Positions 32,622 through 40,297 of a DNA stretch of 64,000 bases are shown piece after piece. The translations under genes and the position numbers were made by a program. Under the pieces are notes generated by a model that saw only the letters and a program-made list of their open reading frames with translations, was not told where the DNA came from and ran no database searches. The DNA comes from SFEL01 sp045603585 (GTDB lineage: Bacteria; Bacillota; Clostridia; Christensenellales; CAG-138), in assembly GCA_045603585.1 (NCBI GenBank), contig JAZUMK010000002.1, positions 10,141 to 74,140 on the forward strand, read 5' to 3'. Numbering within the stretch: position 1 is the first letter of the stretch; each line of letters begins with the position of its first letter.

Positions 32622-33599
32622 ATGACTAATCCCAGCAGGGTCGCATTTACTCTGTTTGGCAAGGATATTTACTGGTACGGCGTGCTTATGGCATTGGGCA
32701 TACTGCTGGCCGTATGGCTTACCCTTAAAGAGGGCAAGCGCAAGAAGCTTACCGAAGACGATATACTGGATATGTGCCTTGTTATCATTCCCGCGGGCGT
32801 GGTGGGCGCAAGGCTGTATTATGTTATCTTTGAATGGGCCAGCTATGCCGCAAATCCCATTCGCGCCCTGTACATCTGGGAGGGCGGCCTTGCCATATAC
32901 GGCGCGGTAATAGGTGGCCTTCTGGGAATGTTTATTTACTCAAGGGTAAAGAAGCATCGCTTCCTCAAGCTGGCGGACTGTATCGCTCCGGGTCTTGTAT
33001 TGGCACAGTCTATAGGCCGCTGGGGCAATTTCTTCAATCAGGAAGCCTTCGGTCTGCCCATAAATAACGGCGCGCTCATGTGGTTCCCAATGGCTGTACG
33101 CATTGACGGCACACACTATTTCAACGGTGAACTTTGCTCCAATCCCTATCATCTGGCCACATTCTTCTATGAGTCCATGTGGTGCCTGATAGTATTCATA
33201 ATACTCTGGAGCTGCCGCAAAAAGTTCAAGCATGACGGCGATGCCATTCTCACTTACGCCGCCCTGTACGGCGCTGAGAGGATGTTTGTGGAGCGTCTCC
33301 GCGGCGACAGCCTGTATCTCATTAAGCCCGGCGAAGTATTTGCGGCGGGTATAAGGGTATCCGAGCTGCTCAGCTTTGTTGTGGTGGTGTGCGTAGTGGC
33401 GTTCTTCATAATCCGCCATCTGAGGGAAAGAAAGCTTGGAATGCTCATATGGCCTTCTCCCGAGGTGATTGCCGAAGACGAACAAGTAGCCGAACAGGCG
33501 GAAGAAACCTGCGAGAGCCCCGCTGAAGAGCCCGTAGAGGCATCCGAAGAGTGCGCGGAGGTTCAGCAGCAGGAAGACGAGGAATCCACCGAAGAATAA
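32622..33599 (+). CDS. lgt: Prolipoprotein diacylglyceryl transferase
   Basis: Lgt transfers diacylglycerol from phosphatidylglycerol to the lipobox cysteine of prelipoproteins in the membrane. The 325-residue protein has about seven membrane helices and the Lgt signature GRWGNFFNQEAFG. The frame runs back to 32577, but GGAGG is 8 bp before the ATG at 32622 (MTNPSRVAF). The last 45 residues are an acidic, glutamate-rich cytoplasmic tail (AEEPVEASEECAE) that most Lgt proteins lack. The tail's role is unknown. TATAAT at 32554-32559 may be its -10 box, with only a weak -35. Confidence 0.96.
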   Translation: MTNPSRVAFTLFGKDIYWYGVLMALGILLAVWLTLKEGKRKKLTEDDILDMCLVIIPAGVVGARLYYVIFEWASYAANPIRALYIWEGGLAIYGAVIGGLLGMFIYSRVKKHRFLKLADCIAPGLVLAQSIGRWGNFFNQEAFGLPINNGALMWFPMAVRIDGTHYFNGELCSNPYHLATFFYESMWCLIVFIILWSCRKKFKHDGDAILTYAALYGAERMFVERLRGDSLYLIKPGEVFAAGIRVSELLSFVVVVCVVAFFIIRHLRERKLGMLIWPSPEVIAEDEQVAEQAEETCESPAEEPVEASEECAEVQQQEDEESTEE

Positions 33600-33635
33600 C
33601 AGGGCTGATACAGCCGATAATAGGGGGTATATGCT

Positions 33636-35078
33636 ATGCGAAATCTTACAATGATGACAGACCTGTACCAGCTTACCATGATGTATGGCTATTATAAAAA
33701 CGGCATGGCCAAGGATGAGGCGGTGTTTGATCTGTTTTTCCGCACCAGCCGTCCCAACAGCGAGTATACCGTTGCGGCAGGTTTGCAGACGGCCATAGAA
33801 TACATTCAGGATCTGCATTTCAGCGAAGAGGATATTGCCTATCTTCGCTCTCTGAATCTCTTTGATGAGGAATTCCTCGGCTTGCTTAAGGATTTCCGCT
33901 TTACCGGCGATCTGTATGCAATTCCCGAGGGCACTCTGGTATTCCCTCAGGAGCCTCTTATTCGCGTAAAGGCTCCCTTTATGGAGGCTCAGCTCATTGA
34001 GACCACCCTGCTCAATATCGTAAATCATCAGACCCTTATCGCCACCAAGGCCAGCCGCGTGGTATGTGCGGCGGACGGCGGCGCGGTGCTGGAATTTGGC
34101 CTGCGCCGTGCGCAGGGCCCCGATGCAGGCACTTATGGCGCAAGGGCAGCCATAATCGGCGGCTGCGATTCCACCAGCAACGTGCTGGCAGGCCAGTGGT
34201 ATGGCGTGGATGTTAAGGGTACTCATGCCCATAGCTGGGTAATGTGCTTTCCGGATGAAATTACCGCCTTCAGGGCATATGCAAAGATATTCCCCAGCTC
34301 CTGCCTGCTGCTTGTGGATACCTACGATACCCTCAAGTCCGGCGTTCCCAATGCCATAAAGGTATTTGACGAGCTTAAGGCCGAGGGGTATACTCCAGTG
34401 GGCATCCGCCTTGACAGCGGCGACCTTGCCTATCTTTCCAAGGAAGCGCGCAAAATGCTGGACGAGGCAGGCCATACCGAGGCCAAGATATTCGCCTCCA
34501 GCGACCTTGACGAGTACGTTATCCGCGAGCTGAAGGCACAGGGCGCAAAGATCGACGTATGGGGCGTGGGCACCAAGATGATCACCTCCTACGACTGGCC
34601 TGCGTTGGGCGGCGTATACAAGCTGGCTGCCACCATCAGGGACGGCGTTATGACTCCCAAAATAAAGCTCAGCGACAATATCGTAAAGCTTACCAATCCC
34701 GGCTACAAGAAGGTATTCCGCCTGTATGGCAATCAGAACAATATGGCTCTTGCAGACCTTATTGCGCTGGATTATGAGACTATTGACGATACCAAGCCCC
34801 TTAAGCTGTATCATCCAATACAGACCTACAAGACCAAGGTTATTAAGGATTTCCACGTAAGGGAGCTGCTGGTGCCGGTATTTGTAAAGGGCGAGCTTGT
34901 GTATGAGTCTCCCGATGTGCATGAAATCAGGGAATACAACCGCAGAGAGCTTGCCTCCTTCTGGGATGAATACAAGCGCATACTGAACCCCCATACCTAC
35001 AAGGTGGACATTTCCGATGAGCTTTATAACCTTAAGCAGAAGCTCATCAGGGAAAACAGGAGCGAAGATGAAGAGTAA
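33636..35078 (+). CDS. pncB: Nicotinate phosphoribosyltransferase
   Basis: Converts nicotinate and PRPP to nicotinate mononucleotide, using ATP hydrolysis, in the Preiss-Handler salvage of NAD. The 480-residue protein has the family N-terminus MTDLYQLTMMYGYYK, the LEFGLRRAQGPDAG and GGCDSTSNV substrate-loop motifs, VDTYDTLKSGVPNA and the PRPP-site region IRLDSGDLAYLS. Full length. A GGGGG ribosome site precedes the ATG. The lipoprotein gene overlaps its last 11 bp, so the two are cotranscribed. Confidence 0.97.
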   Translation: MRNLTMMTDLYQLTMMYGYYKNGMAKDEAVFDLFFRTSRPNSEYTVAAGLQTAIEYIQDLHFSEEDIAYLRSLNLFDEEFLGLLKDFRFTGDLYAIPEGTLVFPQEPLIRVKAPFMEAQLIETTLLNIVNHQTLIATKASRVVCAADGGAVLEFGLRRAQGPDAGTYGARAAIIGGCDSTSNVLAGQWYGVDVKGTHAHSWVMCFPDEITAFRAYAKIFPSSCLLLVDTYDTLKSGVPNAIKVFDELKAEGYTPVGIRLDSGDLAYLSKEARKMLDEAGHTEAKIFASSDLDEYVIRELKAQGAKIDVWGVGTKMITSYDWPALGGVYKLAATIRDGVMTPKIKLSDNIVKLTNPGYKKVFRLYGNQNNMALADLIALDYETIDDTKPLKLYHPIQTYKTKVIKDFHVRELLVPVFVKGELVYESPDVHEIREYNRRELASFWDEYKRILNPHTYKVDISDELYNLKQKLIRENRSEDEE

Positions 35079-35595
35079 AGCCCTGCTGGCGCTGATAGCG
35101 GCATGCCTGTGCATGGCAGGCTGTGTTAATACTGCCTCTGTGATAGACCCTTCCGTTACCATGGCGCCTGAGGTAACGCCTACACCTGAGCCTACCCCGG
35201 AGCCCACCCCCACACCAAAGGTGGAGCTGAACATGGCGGATCTCAGCAAGGCATATGATGAACTGGGCGTGCTGATTTCCACGGCGGATCACTTTGAGCA
35301 GTATATAACATTCCGCAACATACAGGTTTATGAGCAGTATGAGGATACCTTCGTGGATGCCATTGCGGTGAACGAGTATCCTGATACGCTGGTGTGCGCT
35401 ATGGATATAACCTTCTTTGACGAGGATAAAAACCCAATTGCGGACAGCCATATGCATACCAGAGACGGACAATATGTGCTGCGTCTGCAGCCCGGTGACA
35501 ATGCCATATATGCTGCGGTGGATACGGACATGACTCTTACGGATAAGGAATTTCAGCTGGATTTCAGCGAAGGGCTGGACGTATTGCCGGAATGA
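35068..35595 (+). CDS. Lipoprotein of unknown function
   Basis: A 175-residue predicted lipoprotein: signal peptide MKSKALLALIAACLCMAGC with lipobox MAGC (Cys19), a Pro/Thr spacer of PEPT/PTPT repeats (about 37-53), and a C-terminal domain (about 60-175) with alternating beta strands (YITFRNIQVYEQYED, LVCAMDITFFDEDKN) that looks like a small beta-sandwich. I do not recognise the domain. The ATG at 35068 lies within the end of pncB, with AGGAGCG just before it; the longer frame from 35017 has no signal peptide at its start. A terminator follows. Confidence 0.8.
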   Translation: MKSKALLALIAACLCMAGCVNTASVIDPSVTMAPEVTPTPEPTPEPTPTPKVELNMADLSKAYDELGVLISTADHFEQYITFRNIQVYEQYEDTFVDAIAVNEYPDTLVCAMDITFFDEDKNPIADSHMHTRDGQYVLRLQPGDNAIYAAVDTDMTLTDKEFQLDFSEGLDVLPE

Positions 35596-35604
35596 CCAAC
35601 CAAC

Positions 35605-35629
35605 AAAAGCACCCTTGCGGGTGCTTTTT
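35605..35629. terminator. Bidirectional terminator after the lipoprotein gene
   Basis: AAAAGCACCC / GGGTGCTTTT perfect 10-bp stem, TTGC loop, between convergent genes. Confidence 0.9.
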
Positions 35630-35641
35630 ATATGGATATCA

Positions 35642-36544
35642 TTATCCCAAATTCTCCAGCATGGAAGAATAGGCATCTGACAGCTCAAGAAGCGTATATT
35701 TCATTGCTGAGGAGAATTCCTTGGAGGAGGAATAATCGCCTGCTGCAAGGCTGTTCAGCGAAGCAATACATTTATTGCAGCATTCTGCAAGGGAGGCAAT
35801 GGCGGGGGAGGCTTCGGCGTATTTATCGAGATTGCCGCAGGCCGAGGATAGCTCGGTATGAATGGCATTTACCATGGCGGCTCCTTCTGTTGGGCTCATT
35901 CCGCTCTCGTCGAACTCTATGCAGGCAGAGCAAAGGGCAGTCTGTGCTGCGCTCAGGGCGTTAAAGCTTTGCTTTATGCTTTGGATGTCATCCTTGCCCG
36001 CCGTTATGCTGAAGGTGAGGGGGGAGGCGGAAATATCGTAAACCGTACAATCCGTTCCCTCGTTTACGAGCCGCTCCTTTACAGCCCTTGCTTCGGCTTC
36101 TGTGCCGTAACCGGAAGCAAGCACGCGATACATGCCCTCATCGTGGTATATGTATCCGCCGGCGCCTCTGCTTTTAAGCTCAGCGGAAAGAGCGGAAGCA
36201 TTTTCCTCTGAGGAAAATGCACCCATCTGCAGAGCAAAGCAGCTTATGGCGGGCAGCTGTATGTTTTCGTTTACGGCGGACAGGCCGCCGTTAAGGCTCA
36301 CAGCAAGGGAGTCATCCGAAGGGGCGTTTTCCTGCTTCAGCCTGCTTAGCCCATCTGAGCTGAACAAAGGCAGCTCCGCCAATGCGCTGAATGCAGGGGC
36401 CATAACCTCCTCCGCAAGCCATTTTCCCGCGGCGGAGGCGGTAAACAGGTATATTATCAGCCCCACCATCAGCAGGGCGCCAAGGGCCTTGCCGGTGCCG
36501 GAGGAGTGTTTGCGTTTGCGCTTTCGCCTTCTTGCATATTCCAT
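35642..36544 (-). CDS. SPOR-domain membrane protein
   Basis: A 300-residue protein with a strongly basic cytoplasmic N-terminus (RRRKRKRKH), one membrane helix (about 20-37) and an outside SPOR domain (about 102-163: FALQMGAFSSEENASALSAEL, then YRVLASGYGTEAEARAVKERL). SPOR domains bind peptidoglycan stripped of stem peptides at division septa or in the spore-forming compartment. Residues about 180-300 are a helical domain that I do not recognise. AAGGAG precedes the ATG. Its substrate or partner is unknown. Confidence 0.85.
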   Translation of the reverse strand: MEYARRRKRKRKHSSGTGKALGALLMVGLIIYLFTASAAGKWLAEEVMAPAFSALAELPLFSSDGLSRLKQENAPSDDSLAVSLNGGLSAVNENIQLPAISCFALQMGAFSSEENASALSAELKSRGAGGYIYHDEGMYRVLASGYGTEAEARAVKERLVNEGTDCTVYDISASPLTFSITAGKDDIQSIKQSFNALSAAQTALCSACIEFDESGMSPTEGAAMVNAIHTELSSACGNLDKYAEASPAIASLAECCNKCIASLNSLAAGDYSSSKEFSSAMKYTLLELSDAYSSMLENLG

Positions 36545-36668
36545 TACAATATCTCCTTAGTGGTATGGTATATGGATATTCATAAGAGGGGTTGTACAGA
36601 ACAGGCACATGGAATCACCGGAGAGAAAGTGGTATAATTGCCATAATCTCATTGAGGGAGGTGACGGA

Positions 36669-37514
36669 ATGAAGAAGAGGACAAAGCTGACAGCTATGGG
36701 CATAGCGTTGGCGATAATGCTGTGCGTATGGATAGCCCATGGCAACCAAAACGTAGGCCTTACCACATATGAGCAGGCAGTAAGCGGGCTTCCGGGGGCA
36801 TTTGACGGGCTCAGGATAGTACAGCTGTCAGACCTGCACAATGTTTCCTTTGGCGACGATAACCAAAAGCTGATTTCCGTTATTGCCCGGGCTCAGCCGG
36901 ATATGATATTCATCACGGGGGATATGCTGGATTCGCGAAAGACCGACATTGAAGCGGCCTTGAATATTGCAGACAGCATAGTGAGCATCGCCCCCACGTA
37001 TTACGTAAACGGCAATCACGAGGCGCGTTTGGCAGAATATGAGGACTTTGAGAGCAGCCTTGAAAAATGCGGGATCACGGTGCTGCGAAATCGTGCTGTT
37101 CAGCTGGAGAGGGAAGGCGCCGTTATAAATATAACAGGGGTGGATGACCCAAGCTTCGCATCGACATATTTTGATTCCGGCGCAGAGTCGGCCGCTGTGG
37201 AGAGCGCTATTGATAAAATGGATACAGAGGGCTGCACGCTGCTGCTTGCTCACAGGCCGGAGCTTTTTGACGTATATGCGGAAAACGGCATTGAGCTTGC
37301 TTTTTGCGGCCATACTCACGGCGGACAGATACGGCTGCCGCTGCTTGGGGGATTATATGCGCCGGGGCTGGGCTTTTTGCCGGAATATGACGGCGGGCTG
37401 TATCATAAAGGCGGCAGCGCAATGATAGTGAGCCGGGGCATAGGCAACAGCATATTCCCCTTCAGAGTAAATAACGATCCGGAAGTAATATTGGCTATAC
37501 TCAGCTGCGGATAA
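36669..37514 (+). CDS. Membrane-anchored metallophosphoesterase
   Basis: A 281-residue calcineurin-like phosphoesterase with an N-terminal membrane anchor (about 8-24). Metal-binding motifs are complete: SDLHN (54-58), ITGDM, VNGNHEA, LAHRPE and CGHTHGGQ. It resembles the YaeI/YkuE group of membrane phosphoesterases. The physiological substrate is not evident from sequence. GGAGGTG lies 7 bp before the ATG at 36669; the longer frame from 36609 overlaps an extended -10 element (TGG-TATAAT near 36632). Confidence 0.92.
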   Translation: MKKRTKLTAMGIALAIMLCVWIAHGNQNVGLTTYEQAVSGLPGAFDGLRIVQLSDLHNVSFGDDNQKLISVIARAQPDMIFITGDMLDSRKTDIEAALNIADSIVSIAPTYYVNGNHEARLAEYEDFESSLEKCGITVLRNRAVQLEREGAVINITGVDDPSFASTYFDSGAESAAVESAIDKMDTEGCTLLLAHRPELFDVYAENGIELAFCGHTHGGQIRLPLLGGLYAPGLGFLPEYDGGLYHKGGSAMIVSRGIGNSIFPFRVNNDPEVILAILSCG

Positions 37515-37517
37515 AGC

Positions 37518-37548
37518 AAAGGCACATGATGAATATCATGTGCCTTTT
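37518..37548. terminator. Bidirectional terminator between the phosphoesterase gene and rnpB
   Basis: AAAGGCACATGAT / ATCATGTGCCTTT 13-bp stem with GAAT loop; it can end the plus-strand gene and the minus-strand RNase P RNA. Confidence 0.9.
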
Positions 37549-37559
37549 AAAAAATTGAT

Positions 37560-37911
37560 GCGAGCAAGCCGTAAGCCGAGTTCTGTCCGGGACTTTCGTC
37601 CTTGGGTGACCATCTATCTAGGCCTGTCGTTGCCGGCAGGCTCGTGCGATTATCAAGAGCGTGACGGGCCGCCATTAAATGCTCTCATTCCAATCTTGCA
37701 CCGGGTGGGGTTTACATGGCGGACAAGTCGCCAGGCCGCCGGTGAGCTCTTACCTCGCCTTTCCATCCTTACCGCAGAAAACTGCGGCGGTATATTTCTG
37801 TTGCACTTTCCCTGGAGTCGCCTCCGCCGGACGTTATCCGGCACCCTGCCCTATGGAGCTCGGACTTTCCTCATACGGTCAAAGCCGCATGCAGTCACCT
37901 GTCTTACTCGC
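37560..37911 (-). ncRNA. rnpB: RNase P RNA, bacterial type A
   Basis: The catalytic RNA that trims the 5' leader from pre-tRNAs. On the minus strand the conserved blocks appear in order: GAGGAAAGTCCGAGCTCC, the CATAGGGCAGGGTGCC region, GGGAAAGTGCAACAGA, GGTAAGAGCTCACCGG, and the 3' block ACAGAACTCGGCTTA. The ends pair as helix P1 (GCGAGTAAG with CTTGCTCGC, positions 37903-37911 and 37560-37568), which sets the limits to about 352 nt. The architecture, with the late GAAAGTCCCGGACAGAA segment, fits type A. It starts only 30 bp after the upstream zinc-ribbon gene, so its promoter must lie in or near that gene's 3' end. Confidence 0.96.
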
Positions 37912-37940
37912 AAAACTTTGTATTCGGTTGTAAATGTACG

Positions 37941-38660
37941 TTATTGCTTATTGTAGAGTATTCTGCCGCAGTTTTCGCATTCCACCAATCCTGTGCCGGA
38001 TTCCACCTTTTTGACTATTGAGGTGGGGAGAGACATACGGCATCCGCTGCACTGATTGTTTTCCACAGTGGCGATCGGGTTGGCATAGTTGGAGCGGATG
38101 GCGGTATAGCGTTTGAGCAGGGCAGGATCGATGCCCTCCTTCAGCTTATCTGCCGCGGCAACAGCCTGTTCCCTTTCGGGAGCGGCCTGAGCCTTTTCGT
38201 CCTCGCAGGCGGCGCGGACGGTGTCGTATTCCTTCTTGGCCTTGCCTGCCTTTGCGTAGGTTTCTTTGTAGTCTGTGCTGGCCTTATCAAGGAAGGAGAT
38301 AGCATCGGTGATATCCTTGCGGGCGGAGGTTATCTGATCCATAAGGCCTTCCATGGACTTGCGGGCCTCGGTCATTTCGGCTGCAGTGCATTCCTCGTCG
38401 TTTTCCATGGTGGAGAATTCGGAAAGCTCCAGCTCCAGCCTGCGCTCCAGCTCCTGACAGAGGGAGGTGAGCCTGGTAAGGGCTGCGCCCTTTGCTTCGA
38501 TTTGCTTGGTGAGGGAGGCCGCCTGTGCCTGCTGCTCGGTAAGGAAGGAATGGAGCTTGTTGAGGCGGGCGCGGTTGGGGGTGGTCTTGAGGCGGTTGTC
38601 TATCTTGGCAACGGCCTGCTGAGCCTGGTCGTACAGCCAGAGATCGTCGATCTTGGTCAT
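37941..38660 (-). CDS. C4-type zinc-ribbon coiled-coil protein (DUF164 family)
   Basis: A 239-residue protein: a long coiled coil (about 10-180) followed by a C-terminal zinc ribbon with Cys204, Cys207, Cys228 and Cys231 (CSGC ... CENC). This is the zf-RING_7/DUF164 architecture, proposed to bind nucleic acid but without a settled role. AGGAGG lies 8 bp before the ATG at 38660; the longer frame to 38714 would overlap the nif3-like gene. In Firmicutes it commonly sits with the Nif3-like and TrmK genes, as here. Confidence 0.92.
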   Translation of the reverse strand: MTKIDDLWLYDQAQQAVAKIDNRLKTTPNRARLNKLHSFLTEQQAQAASLTKQIEAKGAALTRLTSLCQELERRLELELSEFSTMENDEECTAAEMTEARKSMEGLMDQITSARKDITDAISFLDKASTDYKETYAKAGKAKKEYDTVRAACEDEKAQAAPEREQAVAAADKLKEGIDPALLKRYTAIRSNYANPIATVENNQCSGCRMSLPTSIVKKVESGTGLVECENCGRILYNKQ

Positions 38661-38695
38661 GGTATTACCTCCTGTATTGATAGCCCGGGGGAGAA

Positions 38696-39460
38696 TTATA
38701 TCCCCCTGAGGCACGCCGATTCCGAACGTGTCAACTTATATTGTACATCATTAGTAAGGGCTTGTAAACGGCTGATAAGGGGCTGCAAAACCACTTTTTC
38801 CGTTTCATAGTGTCCCGCTTCCACAATGCACAGGCCCATAGCCTCTGCCTGCAGAGCGAGATGATGCTTCATTTCGCCTGTGATAAATACATCTGCGCCT
38901 GCGGCCTTTGCGGCAAACATATCCTCTGCGGCGCTGCCGCCAATAAGGGCGATGCGCTGAACAGGTACGGAATCCTCGCCGGATATGCGTACGCGGGTAG
39001 CGAGCTTTTGCTCAACCATGCGTGCAAAATCCGCAAATGGCATGGGAGAAGCAAGGCTGCCTATGCGGCCAAGGTTGTCGGGTAGCAGCTTTTCAATACT
39101 CTGAAGCTCCAGCGTTTCCGCAAGGCAATCATTTACGCCTCCCTCAGCGGAATCCAGATTGGTATGGGCGGCAAAAAGGCCGATACCGTGGCGGATGAGC
39201 ATATATGCCCCTGCGGTATTGGGGTCATCGGGGGCGATGCGCTTTACTCCGCCGAAAAATACGGGATGGTGGGTAAGCAGCAAATCTGCTCCCCATTCAA
39301 TGGCTTCCTTTGCAGTCTGAACAGAGCAGTCCAGCGCCACCAGCACCTTGGATATTTCGGTTTTTTCCGTGCCTATCAGCAGGCCGGGGTTGTCCCATGA
39401 GCAGGCCAGCTCCTTTGGGGCTATGGTTTCCATTGCGGCAATAAAGTCATTCAGCTTCAT
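38696..39460 (-). CDS. Nif3-like dinuclear metal-centre protein
   Basis: A 254-residue member of the NIF3/YqfO family, toroidal hexamers with a two-metal centre. Metal ligands are visible in LTHHPVFF (about 62-69), AAHTNLDSAEGG (about 96-107) and the C-terminal EAGHYETEK. The middle insertion of the longer Bacillus YqfO is absent. The reaction is unresolved; a hydrolase acting on nucleotide or tRNA-related substrates has been proposed. Its start overlaps the trmK stop (ATGA), a very common pairing. Confidence 0.93.
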   Translation of the reverse strand: MKLNDFIAAMETIAPKELACSWDNPGLLIGTEKTEISKVLVALDCSVQTAKEAIEWGADLLLTHHPVFFGGVKRIAPDDPNTAGAYMLIRHGIGLFAAHTNLDSAEGGVNDCLAETLELQSIEKLLPDNLGRIGSLASPMPFADFARMVEQKLATRVRISGEDSVPVQRIALIGGSAAEDMFAAKAAGADVFITGEMKHHLALQAEAMGLCIVEAGHYETEKVVLQPLISRLQALTNDVQYKLTRSESACLRGI

Positions 39461-40176
39461 TTTTTCATCTCCGTAGCCAGGTTTATAAGTGTATCAGCTC
39501 TGTTGATTATATCCAGCAGAGCATCGGGCGAGACGCCCTTGCGCTCTGCCTGAGCAAGCCTTCTTACGTGGCCTGCCTTATACTGCTCAAGCAACGGCAG
39601 CAGCAGCGGGTCTCCCTTTTCAAACATCATATAGCCGAGGGAATACTCGTTCTCAGGAAACCATGGGGGAGCAGGCGCGGGCACTCCGGGGGTTACGCAG
39701 AGTATCTGGTATATGCGCCCCGCATCCAATACGAGTTTTTCATCTGCTATGCGCAGGGAGTTTTCCTTAAAAAACAGCCGAAGCTCTTCCACGCCCCGCA
39801 TGGGCTGCATGACGATAGCCTTTGCGCTTTGAGTTACATCAGGTGCTGCGGAAAGTATTTTTGCAATAAGCTCGCCCCCCATGCCTGCGATTATCATGGC
39901 ATCTGCCGTTCCGGGCGCAAGGTGGGCTATGCCGTCGGATACCACGGTATGCATCCTGTCGGACAGGCCGCATTTTTGCGCCAGCAGCCTTGCCTTTTCA
40001 AGGGAGGGAGCGCTGATATCAGAGGCGGTCACGGTTTTTGCCCGTCCCTGCTGAAGCAGCGCAACCGAAAGCCTGCCATGGTCGCAGCCGATATCTGCGG
40101 CGTGTTCTGCATTTTTTATCATATCCGCCGCGGCCTGCAGCCGGGGACGGAGCTGTACACGATTCCTCATATTCAT
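39457..40176 (-). CDS. trmK: tRNA (adenine(22)-N1)-methyltransferase
   Basis: TrmK methylates A22 in the D-loop of tRNAs using S-adenosylmethionine. The protein has the SAM site ADIGCDHGRLSVAL, the acidic SDISAPSLEKA loop and the IAGMGGELI motif of the family, plus a C-terminal helical domain. The start is uncertain: the frame extends to 40260 without a good ribosome site, and I choose ATG 40176 (MNMRNRVQLRPRLQAAADM) because family proteins begin about ten residues before the RLQAAAD helix. No Shine-Dalgarno is evident there either. The stop overlaps the nif3-like start. Confidence 0.92.
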   Translation of the reverse strand: MNMRNRVQLRPRLQAAADMIKNAEHAADIGCDHGRLSVALLQQGRAKTVTASDISAPSLEKARLLAQKCGLSDRMHTVVSDGIAHLAPGTADAMIIAGMGGELIAKILSAAPDVTQSAKAIVMQPMRGVEELRLFFKENSLRIADEKLVLDAGRIYQILCVTPGVPAPAPPWFPENEYSLGYMMFEKGDPLLLPLLEQYKAGHVRRLAQAERKGVSPDALLDIINRADTLINLATEMKK

Positions 40177-40211
40177 ACTATATAATAAATGCATTGCCGA
40201 TGCAAACGCCA

Positions 40212-40240
40212 ATGACAAATCCGTCATTGTGTAATATAAT
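40212..40240 (+). promoter_or_regulatory. Probable promoter of the GH2 gene
   Basis: ATGACA (40212-40217), 17-bp spacer, TATAAT (40235-40240), between the divergent trmK and GH2 genes. Confidence 0.55.
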
Positions 40241-40297
40241 ATATTTATCTTTATACACACATCTCATTCCCGAAAAAGCGGGGCAGGAGGCGTAATT

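Noticed and set aside
32940..35282. A 780-codon open frame antisense to lgt, pncB and the lipoprotein gene
   Set aside because: It spans three genuine genes and two intergenic junctions, with no ribosome site or recognisable domain.
37540..37956. Reading frames across the RNase P RNA
   Set aside because: The conserved blocks and P1 pairing show a structural RNA here; the frames are chance.
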